Below are positions 10,427 through 21,850 of a stretch of DNA of 64,000 nt, one piece after another. Numbering within the stretch: the stretch's first letter is position 1; each line of letters opens with the position of its first letter. Under the pieces are notes generated by a model. That model searched no databases. It saw nothing but the letters and a program-made list of their open reading frames with translations, and was not told the DNA's origin. Source of the stretch: Gibbula magus (lineage: Eukaryota > Mollusca > Gastropoda > Trochida > Trochidae); assembly GCA_936450465.1 (NCBI GenBank), contig OW388300.1, forward strand, positions 24,424,017-24,488,016, in the 5' to 3' direction. A program made the translations under genes and the position numbers.

Positions 10427-10459
10427 TTTCCTTTGTTAATGAGCTTTTCTTTTCTTCAG

Positions 10460-10532
10460 TGAAATGTTGCTTGGTCCAGTTCCTGCAGACTTTGATTTCC
10501 TACCGAAACACAAGGCTAACTCATACAAGTAA
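10460..10532 (+). CDS. probable last exon of the same unidentified host gene
   Basis: The acceptor TTTTCTTTTCTTCAG ends at 10459. The first base completes the Ser codon begun at 3057-3058. The 23 codons that follow read EMLLGPVPADFDFL, then PKHKANSYK, and end in TAA at 10530-10532. The combined tail of about 66 residues is hydrophilic with conserved-looking Pro and aromatic residues. I do not recognise the protein. AAGTAAGA at the end is also a good splice donor (after 10528), so the gene could continue instead of stopping here. The uncluttered 0.7 kb that follows favours a terminal exon. Confidence 0.6.
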
Positions 10533-11218
10533 GATCTCACTTCCAGGAGAGGAATTGTCCTACACTGCTGTCATTACAGTAAATCAAGCAACACTTCAAT
10601 GAGGCATGAGACACAAGACCAAAGAAAATCATATGACCTCTACAGCTGTGCAAGTATTCAAAGTATCTTATTGAGGTTGTACAATAGGAGTCTGTTGGTG
10701 ATTCCCTGGCATACCGACAGCCATCACACCTCATTGTGACACACTTTCAAACTGGTGGAAGATACAATGAAATTCTTGTTAATTATATGTTTACTGGTGC
10801 CTTAGAAACTTTTCTTTTTACTCTTTGAAGCAATGAAGACTTTAAAAAAGAGCTTCTCTTCTGATTGTTTGAATCAAGAAGTGAACTAGTGCTATTTTTA
10901 GAAAGAATGGAGACAATATTTACAACTTTATTCGACATCGATACTGGTTGTCAAGCGTCAAGTGACATCACCTCCAAAAGATTATAATAAGTTGTACATC
11001 CATAAAATTGTCTCAATTCGTCATCACCAAAACTTCTAGAATGCCAAGTATTGTTTAGTTGTTTTTAGATTAGTCAGGACTGCTTTCAGTTTTTATGAAG
11101 TTTCCGTTGCCGCAGACACATTTATTTTTTTTCTGAAAAGTTTTTAATTACTCATGTTCATAACCAAGGACTCTCTGCTTTGAGGGACTGCAGGCAACGT
11201 GTCCTCATCACAGTCAAG
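10533..11218 (+). other. likely 3' untranslated region and downstream DNA
   Basis: Sequence without recognised repeats directly after the putative stop. AATAAA-type signals are not clear close by, so the cleavage site cannot be placed. The assignment depends on the stop at 10530 being real. Confidence 0.35.
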
Positions 11219-11736
11219 AGCAGGGTTGCAGAGTCAAATTTTTGCCAGTAGGACATTTAATTTTTTACCCAAAAGATGAACCCGGAAGTGAATTTTTTTT
11301 AATTAATAAAGTATGAGAAAGTATTACTATTTGTTGACTCTTCATTTATTATGCCCTATTAAACATAACACGGTAGCAAGTAACCACAAATATTAATTTA
11401 TCAATAACATGCATGAATGGTTCATAATTTAAAATCAAAATACATACGATTTGCTGAGTTTACAAGCGGTGTGAGTGAGTTTACAAGCGAATTTGTGTCG
11501 AGAAAGACGAGAAATTTCAAATAATTTAATCGCACCTAATTCATTAAAACTTCAAATTATTGACCAAATTATTTGTACTTTCTAAATATGCATTTCAAAT
11601 CGAAAAGAACTCGTTTTCAATAGTGATATAATTTTCAAATACTCAACAGAGCACGTGGTCCAAGTATTCTCGATACGATTATTTCCTTTTCAAGATGAAG
11701 TTAATAATTTGAACTTGTTCTAATAAGATTACTTTT
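11219..11736. repeat. dispersed repeat, second paralogous copy (empty sites)
   Basis: Homologous to 8522-9015. It passes uninterrupted from CTCGATACGATTATTTCC into TTTTCAAGATGAAGTTA, where the first copy has the pearl-like insertion. It also has a single TCAATAGTGAT where the first copy has the SINE tail. It is a natural reference for both insertions. Confidence 0.72.
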
Positions 11737-12511
11737 AAGCTCATCTGGCCTGAAAGGCCCAATGGGCTTATGGCATGGCATGGTGTCCGGCGTCTGTCCA
11801 TCTGCCGTTAATCCATCCGTCTGTAAACTTTTCGCATTTTGAGCTCATCAGGCCTGAAAGGCCCGATGGGCTTGTAGCATGGCATGGTGTCCGGCGTCCG
11901 TCCATCCGTCCGTCCGTAAACTTTTCATTTTTTCAACTCCTTAACCAGAACCAATGACAAAAATTTTATGTGCAGACTCCTTGGCCAGTGGGGATTCTAA
12001 ATTGTAGATTTCGTGACCCCATGACCCCAAATGGGGTCACCGGGGTCACATCCTTAAAAACCTATTTTCATCTTCTTCTCCAGTTCCAAAAGGTCTAGAG
12101 AGCTGAAACGATGTGTGCAGACTCCTTGACTAATGGGAATTCAGAATTGTAGGTTTCATGACCCTGTGACCTCATATGGGGTCACTGGGGTCACAACCCC
12201 AAAAACCTATTTTCATCATCTTCTCCAGTTCCAAATGGTGTCTTGCCACAAATGGCTGCGATACTGTCGAAGCAGCGTTAAGCAATAACTCACTCACTCA
12301 CTCCAAATGGTGTTACAGGGATCACAACCCCAAAAACCTGTTTTCATCTTCTTCTCCAGTTCGAAAAGGTCAAGAGAGCTGAAAAGTTGTGTGCAGACTC
12401 CTTGGCCAATGAGGATTGTAAATTGTAGATTTTGTTATCCTGCGACCCCAAATATAGGTCACAGACGTCATGACCTGAAAAGTTATTTCATCTAGAGATT
12501 TTATGTGCTCT
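11737..12511. mobile_element. nested GGCCTGAAAGGCCC MITE left ends with 125-bp repeats
   Basis: One left end starts near 11741 and is broken at about 11841 by a second, starting with GAGCTCATCAGGCCTG. The second continues through TCCGTCCG words and about three of the 125-bp internal units (GACTCCTTGG, GTGACCCC, CTTCTTCTCCAG). The part from 12416 (TATCCTGCGACCCCAAAT onward) is the sequence that also opens every unit of the large array at its left edge. Confidence 0.7.
12242..12301 (+). mobile_element. 5'-truncated SINE with 12-bp target duplication
   Basis: Contains AAATGGCTGCGATACTGTCG, GCGTTAAGCAATAACTC and an ACTC-repeat tail. It is flanked by TCCAAATGGTGT at 12230-12241 and 12302-12313. 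It belongs to the same family as 8892-8948 and is inserted in an internal unit of the MITE. Confidence 0.87.
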
Positions 12512-14712
12512 TTAAAGGGGGACAAGTCTCCCGAATTTAGCTGTGGAAGGCATTAATTAATTAGCTCACAGCCAGTCGGAAATCTCAATCAGTGCTCCCT
12601 CTACTCAGCGGTGTTTTCATTGCGCAGAGGCCTACTCGCCACTACTCGCCACTACTTGCCGTACAAGCGCGATACTCAACCGGATGCGAGCGTCTTATAT
12701 ATATGAAAGTATAGAGAAAACATACACGCGACGTACAGGCCAATTATATCATTTTTGTAAATATAACCAAAGTACAATTGTGATGATTTTGCAAATATTT
12801 CGCATGCGAATAGCAATCTACAATGTGTGATTAGAATAACGAACCTGTGAGCTTGATAATCCATGCACATCGTCGTATAACACCCTAAGTTGCCTCATTG
12901 TTGTTGGACTGAGGTTTAACGTCTGTGTTCAGAGATAGTGACCGTTAGTAATCGTCCAATGATATGGTTTTATTCAAATGAGTGTCAAACAAACAAAATA
13001 CAAAACTATCATACTATTCCTAAATTCCATTGGTCGAATATATATTCCTAACTTTGATTGGCTGACAATATCTAGACTGAATGTCGCATTAATGTGTATT
13101 TGTTGTCATGATTAGCATTGTGTCACCAAGACCGAACATTTGACAATTAACATGTCTATTGACATGCCGGTCACCGAGATGCCATTTGTTGTGTAATAGA
13201 ACCGGTCCAGTAAACTTGTTAACTGTAACAACATAATAATTACACTCAAGGCTCCTCCCTTTTTCTCACCTATACTCAGTTTATTTGACTTTGTTCTGCT
13301 TAATTACGTAAACTAATTTGCTGTAACAACACTTCTCCCCTCTTTGATCTTGAAGAAACATCTATATGGTACACTTAACTGATCATTTGTATTGGAGTGG
13401 CAAGTAAATTCTATCAGCGTATTTACCGATCCGTGTCGTTTTCATTTACAAGATGTACAGTAGGTTTGGTAACAAAAATGATTTCATTCGACCGTTGTCT
13501 ATAAATGTGTATAATCACAATGTTGTTTAATTTTATTTTATTCAATGAGAAGAAATGAATTGGCAATAAAGTCTAGAATGACTTTTGTAAATGCCAATCA
13601 ACAACGCATGTATGGTTCACATTTATACATGATGTTTAAATGATGATAAATTTATGAACACAATAATCATAATGTATATGTGTGCGTGTACAGTGCAACA
13701 ATTTTCATGTAAAATTCAGTGAGCTAGTTCAGTTGTTGACCAATCCAGTTCATGCATTTATACATGAAATAAATTTCATAAAACTCATATAGCAAGTGAA
13801 AATGGGTTTGCATTGCATTGCATCATATAGGGGTCTAAACAATATTTTCATCGATGATGATCGACAAACTTGAATTAAAATAACCTTTTATGTTTATGTT
13901 CTTACACTTTTGGATATAATTTGTCACTGATATCAAACGTGACAGCAACAAAGAAACGTTGAATGAAATGTGAGTCGTATAACCATGATATTTTCACCAA
14001 ACACGCACACATCTTTTCAGGAAATCGATGTCGTAATATTACCTCTCTAATGCATTTTATGAAACCATTTAGTAGCATTTAAATTATATTATTATTTATT
14101 GGTATTCAGAAAATTGGTAAACGACGACTTTCTCTATGAAATATTGTAACAAACTTGTTGAAATCACAATCCTGGACGAACATTACATGCAGTATAGCAA
14201 TGATAAATGTGTGTGTGTACCTGTAACTCTGTTTGTCATCTTTTAACGGCATCTTGAAATACATGCCGTTAAAGTAATATATACGTGTTCTTACATTTAC
14301 ATTTAATCCCGTATGTGAAGTTTTAATGTAGAAGTAGATTCCGAAAGATTGTATCAACAATCTGTCAAATAATTTCGAGTTGAAAATATTTCTATTAATT
14401 TCGTTTCAAGATGTTAAATATTGTCATTACTAATAATGTTAATAGAATGTATAAAAATTTACTCTTCAAATACAACATCAGAAGCGTGAACAACTCAGGA
14501 CAAGGTGTACATGTCGGTGTGCAGTGAGATGAAACAGCCAATCAGCGATCGCGTGTCAAAAGGGGAAATCCCCCGCCTAGACGTTGACGAGCTCGCTCGG
14601 AAGAAGCCCAGTTTGATTCACGTAACCGTGTTACCCATAAAATCAATTACGTTACGGGCTCGTTAGCGGCGGTCAATTTGGGATGACGCTCTGGCGACTA
14701 GTCTCCCTTTAA
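12512..14712. mobile_element. TTAA-flanked DNA transposon, 2193 bp, non-autonomous
   Basis: The element at 12516-14708 lies between TTAA at 12512-12515 and TTAA at 14709-14712. The left end is AGGGGGACAAGTC; the right end read inward is AGGGAGACTAGTC (11 of 13 match). All other array units have one uninterrupted CTTTAAAGGG at this place, which proves the insertion. TTAA targets are typical of piggyBac and Kolobok; which applies is open. No transposase-like frame was found in the 2.2 kb, so this is probably a deleted copy. The interior is unlike the surrounding repeats. Confidence 0.8.
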
Positions 14713-15008
14713 AGGGAAGGTAATTTAAAGGAAACAACAGTAATGAATTAAATCTTCAAGTGTGACTTTATTTGTAGGGGATTTTATCTCTGGCCTCAAA
14801 GATAGATCAGAGGGGTAAGGACCTTAAGACCTATTTCATCTTCTCCATTTAAAGTGCTGCCTATGTGTTATACCTCTCACCTAGAAGTTGCCATTTTGAA
14901 TTAGTTAATGTATTTAAAGCCTGATGAGCTACAGAGCCCATGGCTCTATTTTTACCCATTTACATGGCAAACCATCTTTATCTTGATTCTGGAACAAATC
15001 TCAATGTT

Positions 15009-15606
15009 TTTTATCCCACCGGTATGTAATACCATGGGATATAGTCATCGCCCCGTCCGTCTGTCCGTCCGTCCGTCTGTCCGTCCGTAATCATTTCGTT
15101 TCCGGAGCAGAACTCCAAAACCGTTCATGATATCTTTCTGAAACTTTCCATGTGTATTACCCACCAACTGAAGTGGTGCCTTTTGATATTTTCAGATTTC
15201 TGAAAATTTTATTTTTTTTCGTTTCCATAGAAACTTGTTGAATTTGGACTTTGTTCAGAGACAGATTCGTTTCCGGAGCACAGCTCCAAAACCGTTCATC
15301 ATATCTTCCTGAAACTTTGCATGTGTATTACCCACTAACTGAAGTGGTGCCTTTTGATATTTTCAGATTTGTTCTGAAAAATTGTTTTTTTTTCTGTTTT
15401 CATAGAAACATGAGAGGGAAGATGTTGGTTGTTGTTGATTTTGAATGCTTTTGGAGCAGAAGTCTAAAACCCTTAACATACCTGAAACTCAGCATCTGTA
15501 ATACCCACTAACTGAAGTACGGTAGTAGATACACAAGTATCTGTCAAAGATGTGTTTTACAAATTTTGTGGAACCGGTGGGATATGTCATCTTCTGATGA
15601 CTCTTG
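15009..15606 (+). mobile_element. pearl-like insertion private to copy 1
   Basis: It interrupts the run CAATGTTTTTTTACACTTTC that is intact in copies 2, 4 and 6. The left end has ATCCCACCGGT, followed by CCGTCCGTCTGTCC, and about two and a half core units of roughly 160 bp (GTTTCCGGAGCAGAACTCC, GAAGTGGTGCCTTTTGATA, GTTTCCATAGAAAC). The right end has ACCGGTGGGATATG and finishes in GACTCTTG before TTT. There is no clear target duplication beyond T residues, as expected for insertion between Ts by a Helentron-like mechanism. Confidence 0.68.
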
Positions 15607-15719
15607 TTTACACTTTCACTTCCACAACAGATCTTGAAAACTGTTAGGCAGAGATGAATACATATGAATTTATTACTAAGGTGATAAAGGATTTCTTGTA
15701 GAATACAGCTCAGTTATCA

Positions 15720-16745
15720 TGTCTCCCCCTGAAGGGCCCGGGAGATATACTGTTTTTGGTGGAGTTTCAGTCAGCGTTTGTGTTGGTGAAAGCGTTCCCA
15801 TTGTTTCCAGAGCATTTCTCTAAAACTACTTGACCAATCCTCACCAATTTGCAAATTTGATATACTGCCTCCCCATATCGATCATATAGATGTACCTTTT
15901 GATGGTTTGAAGTTTTGGAAATGGAAATTACCTCCGTGCGTGCATCCGGGTTTAGTTTCCGGGCCAGAACTTAAAAACTGTGAGGCCTAGCTCAATAAAA
16001 CTTGGTATGAGGAGCAGTCATCATGTGTAGATGTGCCTTTTGGGCTTTTCAACTTCTTTGTAATTTTATTTTTACCCGTTTCCATGGAAATATAACTTAG
16101 CATATTGTTTTCTGACCAGAATTCAAAAACTCTTATGATATACCTCAATGAAACTTAGTGTGTGGAACAATCATTATGTGTAGATTTCTATGTTTTTGAG
16201 TTTTTGACCTTTTTCAGACTTTAATTGTTAGCCATTTCCAATTGCTTTTTACAATTTAACTTCCACAACAGATTTTGAAAACTGTTAGGCAGAGATTAAT
16301 ACATCTTGGGAACAATATATTCTTGTGTAGCATGAATTTTATAACAAATGAGTGGTTTAGGATTTATTAAGGAATGTTCCATAAGCATTGTTCGCCATGT
16401 TTGAAACTTTCCCACTTGGCGGGGGATATTGTAGACTCTGTCCGCTTGTTTTTTTGTTTTCATTGCAACAATGTCGACTTTGTCTATTTGAAGGGTATGG
16501 TTTCTTTCCATGTAGCAGATTTATAAAACTACTTGACCAAATTTGGTATACTCATATCATGTAGATGTGCCTTTAGTGGGTTTGAACTTTTTGAATTTAT
16601 TTTTGTTCTGTTTCCATGTCAACAATTTGGCCTTTTGCTTTTAGAAGGGTAATAACTGGAATTACACCTAAAAATCACCTTCTAGTTGTTGATTATTTTA
16701 AACTTTTCCCACTTGGCAGGGTATATAGTGGACTCGGTCTGCTTG
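15720..16745 (+). mobile_element. pearl-like element(s) belonging to the array monomer
   Basis: Starts around TGTCTCCCCCTGAAGGG. It has core-like units with TTTCCGGGCCAGAACTTA, TGTGCCTTTTGGGCTTTTCA and TTTCCATGGAAATATAAC, then a right flank ending in GACTCTGTCCGCTTG (16434-16448). A second, similar end, GACTCGGTCTGCTTG, lies at 16731-16745. The two ends are direct repeats of about 45 bp, and recombination between them explains the deletion in copies 2 and 6. The same sequence is at 43310-44362 in copy 4. Confidence 0.6.
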
Positions 16746-17300
16746 TTATTTAGACAGCCATGTGATCCAGTGGTTGTCCTGGTTAGGTCCCGCGGACTCG
16801 ACCTTTTAGGAATTGTAACAACACAAACACACAGGTCGAGACGCAAGGTTTTGTCGATATGGTCAACTAGTTCTCAACAAAGGGGACCGCTATTGTTTTT
16901 ACAAGTGTGCGGTTAATGTTAAATTGTTCACCGGTTATGAACAGAACAGCAATCCAACTGCAAATGTTATTCTTATTTACATAGATGCAAACATAGATCA
17001 AAACAATCAATCAAAACCACAATGCAGTGATTTATGTTATTGTTATTTCCATAGATACATATCAGTGATTTGCACATTGAAAATATACGTATCCGTTCCT
17101 CTAACACTTTTACAGCACTTGTAATGATTATTTAAAGTTTAACGAAATACAAGATAGGCATTATAATTCCTTCTATCATGGTTATAAAACTATTGTAAAC
17201 ATGTAAAATATACATGGGCAATTTCTTCAGTTACAAACGTAGTTACAGCACTAGTAAATTCAAATATAACAATTCAAATGTTCAATTGGCACCACAGAGG

Positions 17301-17860
17301 TTAGGAACTCAATAACTTCACCGAGTATGAAGCATTGTCCAGATACTCCATGGACAAACTAATAAAAAAATGGTACCCATCTTCTGGAACATTCATTTTG
17401 CATTTTGAACATAAAAGTTGTACAGTATCAATGGCATTATCATACCTCAGTTTACTAATCTTCCATTTGTGTGACGGAAATCTAAACTTAAATATTCGTA
17501 GAAAATTGTTTTGATTAAACAATTCTATGACATATCTTTCTGTATCTAACAGAATAAAAATTAAAATCTCTCCTTCCTGATAGCCTACCATGCCAGTCTT
17601 GAAATTTAATATCCTTACAACATGTTGAAAAAGGGTACATGAATAATTTATAATTGCCAAAATCCTGTGATATCGAAAATAAGAAGAACCCAGCGAAAAC
17701 AATAACATGCGAACTTCTGTAACCCAATTTACTCTACCACTATCATCCTGTAACTTCAACATCGATCGTAACATGCGTTTGGATTTAGACTTCTCTCCAT
17801 ACACAAAATCCCACACAGTGACTGAAGTATTTTACACAAAGCTGATATCTCCCAACATCG
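17301..17860 (-). pseudogene. LINE C-terminal remnant (copy 1)
   Basis: A minus-strand frame starting at 17816 encodes EKSKSKRMLRSMLKLQDDSG and NWVTEVRMLLFSLG, then changes frame. The family resumes with FGNYKLFMYPFSTCCKDIKF and QDWHGRLSGRRDFNFYS. The rest, RYVIELFNQNNFLRIFKFR and CSKCKMNVPEDGYHFF, follows after a deletion. The order KxxLQDDxG, Wx6LxxxGF, QDWHGxI and a final CxxC with EDxYHF resembles the C-terminal region of invertebrate non-LTR retrotransposon polyproteins. The reverse transcriptase domain itself is absent (5' truncated), so it is inactive. Compared with copy 2, about 14 bp are missing near 17551. Confidence 0.55.
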
Positions 17861-19223
17861 CCTAAGTCAACTCTGTTTGGCGAAAAATTTTGATATATTT
17901 AAACACCTTTTGAAAAAAAAATTGAACTTTCTCAATATACATCTGTAAGTATGTTAAATTTAGTTTTGTTTGGAATGATTCATGTGCTGTAGATAAAAAC
18001 TAATTATTGCATGACCTTTATTAAAAATCAAGATAAGTAATCATTTTCTACCTGTAGAGAAAGGAAGATGGTCCCATGTTCCCGATTTGGAAAGAATGTG
18101 CCCACTTTGTCATCATGGGGTTGGTGATGAATATTTATTTCTGTCCTTCATTTTTAGTTCATCAGGCCTGAAAGGCCAGATGTGCTTATGGCATGGGCCG
18201 GCGTCTGTCTTGCGTCCGTCGGCGTCTGTCCGGCGTCCGTCCGGCGTCCGTAAGTTCTCCTCCAGAACTGCTACACCACCAAAACTGTTAATTGGTGGGT
18301 GAGTCTAGGGGATCAAAGTTTGTTCATCACGAATTCCAACGCCCACAAATATGGCCGCCAGAGACGTTAAAAGTAAAACCTTTAAAAAACTTCTTCTCCG
18401 AAAGCACTTGATAAAGGAATGTGAAATTTTGTCATTAACATCTTTGTAGGATGGAGATATAAGTTTGTAAATTTGGTTGAGATAAATAATGGAATATGAA
18501 CTTTTAAGGGGGTTCACCCTAAAAGTTTCAAACGACTTCTTCTCATGAACCAGCAATAGGAGATATCCAGAAACCTGGGCAGTGTTTACTTTTCAAGATG
18601 GAGATTATGATTTATAAGTTTCATTACTGAAACTTTAATACTTCTGTTTAGGCAGGGGTTCATATAAAGGTAGGTTTTTCATCTCAGAAACCAGCGACCC
18701 TAGAACACTCTACTTTTAAGGATATCGTCTGTTTAGTGAATATCAAGAGTGCCAAATTTCAAGTCTTTTGGATAAAAAGTAAGAAAATTATCAATGAAAA
18801 CATTTTACATCCAAAATCACCTATAGTCGAAGCCACAGGCCATGTGCTGTGGAGATACAGCATAATGTTACGTAACTTGCTTGCAAGGCTTTAGGGGGGA
18901 TAGAATGGAGAGGGGTGGACCTCCTTAAAAGGAGCTAGGGTTCTATCGGGGTATTTTTAGTGGAAACAAAATTCGGGAGGATATAAACAATACGAACTGA
19001 AGCCATTCATCCTCGCTGCGAATGGGGAAAACTTTGCTACAGCATAACAGCAAAGTGTGTATTAGTTTTATGACATGTTATGTGTTACCATGTGAATACT
19101 CTATCAGTGTATGTCTTTAGTTATTAAAAAGTTGTAAAATTAGGTACAATATAGCGCGTATCATTTCACGTAATAAGATATCCAAGATGGCGACAAAAGC
19201 CTCCCTTTAAGTCTGCCTCTTGC

Positions 19224-19325
19224 CCACCTCTCCCTCTCCCTCTCCCTCTCCCTTTCCCTTTCCCCTCCCCTGCCCTTTCCCTTCCCCTCCCTTCCCCTCC
19301 CTTCCCCCCTCTGTCTGTCTCTCCC
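19224..19325 (+). repeat. polypyrimidine tract (copy 1)
   Basis: About 100 bp of CTCTCC and CCCTTT words, nearly free of purines on this strand. The equivalents are 26937-27039 (copy 2) and 46843-46950 (copy 4), which differ in the number of short words. Such tracts can form triplex DNA and expand by slippage. The Arg/Glu/Gly-rich minus-strand frame across it is not a gene. Confidence 0.9.
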
Positions 19326-21610
19326 CGAGTGCTGGCTGGAGGTTATTACATAAGAAGGTGTAACAGAGTGACAGTTCTTCTGCAAATGTTTGTATTTTCG
19401 TGAGGGGGATAGGTTAGAAAGACAAAAAAAGGAGGGATGTGTTGTCAATGGATTTAATTGGACTGTTTTGTATCATGTATCTTGATTTGGGAAACATAAT
19501 TGAAAAGTATAGGTTACTTTGAGAATTTGCTCTAGATCATTGTATGAATGTTATTATTTAGACAACCATGTGATCCAGTAATGTTGGTCTCCTGCACTGA
19601 CAATGATCAGTTTTAGACGTTTTTGTTTAAAATTTATGGCTATGAATTGTGCTTTATCTAAACTATTTTTAATAGTCTACAACATCAGTTACTATACAGT
19701 AGGATAGCTACAGAGCCCATAGTTCTATTTTGATGACTTTAAATGAACAAAGAGCACTAGAATGCTGAAATCTTGTGTTGCCTATCTTCTGTAGCAGTTA
19801 TAATTACATAATATAAATCTGATTTAAGCAGTTGTTAAACAATTCATTAAGTCATAAACCCGAGATATTAAATCATGCAATTTCTGCTACAGAGCCCATG
19901 TCTCTACTGGTATTCTATCTTGACCCCCCTCCCAAATATGGGAGTGGCAAGTATTTTTAGTGAAATCTTAAAACAACTTCTTCTCTGAAAGCAGTTGACA
20001 AAATCATCCCTCAAATATGGGCATGGAACTTCAAATTTGTTATGCCTATGATAAATACTTTTGGAAATTTAAAACCTGAGCTACAGAGCCAATGCCTCCT
20101 GTTATTATAATACAAATATAATAGCAGGACTTTGAAAACAGTAACTAAAAGCTTCAGGTCAATGGCCCATTGCCAGACACCCAATGGAGGAGCTACTTGC
20201 CTAAAGGTCTAATTCAGTATGATTTGTGTGATTGGTCAATTCAGACACGCCTTTTTGACACCCGTGTTGATTGCCAGTGACAAGTCGTGCCTCAATTAAC
20301 ACCGTAATATTATAATTTCTTCTACTTGTCAAAACAGGATTATAATCCTATAATCCACCATTCTATAGTTCACGCTTTTTTATCCAACGGCACAACAAAG
20401 TTGTCGTGGGATATAGAAATGACTGTCCGTACGTGGGTACGTCCGTCCGTATTGTTTCTGGACCAGAACTAAAAGAACAGTAGGCATAGCACTTTGAAAC
20501 TGGATATGGGGGAACTATCATCATGTGTATAGATGTGCTTTGGGTTTTCAACTTCTTTGTTAGGCCAGATGGGCTCATGGCATGGAATCCATCTGTCTGT
20601 AAACTTTTTGTTTTTTCTACGACTTCTCAAAACCGCTGGCATTAGAGAGCTGAAATTGTTATGTACGGATTCCTTGGCAAAAGGTCAATCTAAATTGTAA
20701 ATTTTTCGACCTAAAAAAACAACTATTTTCATCTTCTCCAGTACCAAAAGCTCTAGAAAGCTGAAATGTTGTGTAAAGGCACCTTTTGCCAAAGGGGGAT
20801 TATAATTGTACATTTAGTGACCTCGTGACTCCAAATAGGATCACAGGGCTCGGTATTTTCATCTTTTTCTCCAGTATGAAAAGCCATAGAAAGTTGAAAT
20901 GTGTGCAGACTCCTTGTCCAAAAGGAAATCTGAATTGTCAATTTGTTTACCCCTGACCCTAAATATGGGTGACAGGGGTCACTACCCAAAAGACCTATTT
21001 TCATCTTTTTCTCATGTACTTACTTGCTTGAAATTTGTTATACCTGTACATTTTTAAATTTATTTAAAAAAAATTAAAGCCTGATGAGCTACAAAGTCAA
21101 TGGGTCAATTTTTGTATCATAATTTGTGGAATATGCCTACACCAGTTGAATTGGATAGGTTGCCTTGAGCATTTGCTCAAGATCATTGCTGGAGTTGTGA
21201 AAAAAAATTCTTTTCTTCAAATCATGTTGGTCTTGTACACTGACAGTTTTGTTTTAAAATTATGACAAAAAATTGTGCTTCATCTGAAGAACTATTTATT
21301 TTAATCAAACAGTAAATATCTGACGAGCTACAGAGCCCATGATTCTATTTTTGAGTGTTAAAGGATGGAGGCTGCAAGATATTAGATATTCACTTCAGGG
21401 TTGTCTCACTGAAACCCCTTTCTTGTAACACAGCATCCGAGTGAGTTACATAGTAAATCCTTTTCAGACCATTTGAAACAATTGTGTTGCTGAAATAACA
21501 TAGCTGTAATAATTAATGTAACAGGTACAAGTTGTAATACTTTCTGCAGAAAAATCTAGTCAATAAAGTATTTTAATTATGTTTTGTGGTTTTATGTTTT
21601 GTGCTAGATT
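19326..21610. repeat. degenerate module region with recurrent GAGCTACAGAGCCCATGG motif
   Basis: The motif GAGCTACAGAGCCCATGG, followed by CTCTATTTT, recurs in varied form at about 14926, 19705, 19888, 20078, 21085, 21325 and 22411. Between the copies are worn 125-bp-type units (CATCTTCTCCAGTACCAAAA, GACTCCTTGTCCAAAAGG) and a TCCGTCCG-containing pearl-like start near 20390. No gene is visible. Confidence 0.55.
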
Positions 21611-21625
21611 CATGGGGGTCATAGG

Positions 21626-21850
21626 TCAATTCCAGTGTAGTTCCATGCAAATGATCATGAGGGCAAGTCCATTGTTTGTGTCAAAGGTCAGGTGCATGTA
21701 GATGAGGATCGATCCACTTCTTGTGATTTGATGATCTGATTGGATAAAGATGTTTGGTGCATGAGCAAAGTGGGCTAAGTGCTCACTTGCTGCCTTTCTC
21801 TTCAACCTGGCAAGAACTACTAAGAGATCATTGTTTCTGAGGAAGGTCAC
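21626..21850 (-). other. 74-codon open frame present in five units, not recognised
   Basis: The frame begins MTFLRNNDLLVVLARLKRKA and ends in MIICMELHWN. It recurs at 29340-29564, 41220-41441, 48824-49048 and 60371-60595. The only length difference is an in-frame 3-bp loss in copy 3. Because the units are almost identical, this is weak evidence for selection. An AG (CAGACAAACAG) lies just upstream, so it could be a retained exon of a duplicated gene or part of a transposon. No domain is recognised. Confidence 0.25.

Noticed and set aside
17301..17816. A 171-residue host protein
   Set aside because: Comparison with copy 2 shows it joins two frames of a LINE C-terminus through frameshifts and a 14-bp deletion.
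19161..19448. Arg/Glu/Gly-rich protein on the minus strand (also 26879-27163 and 46778-47071)
   Set aside because: The frame is produced by the polypyrimidine tract; composition is pure simple repeat and length changes between units.
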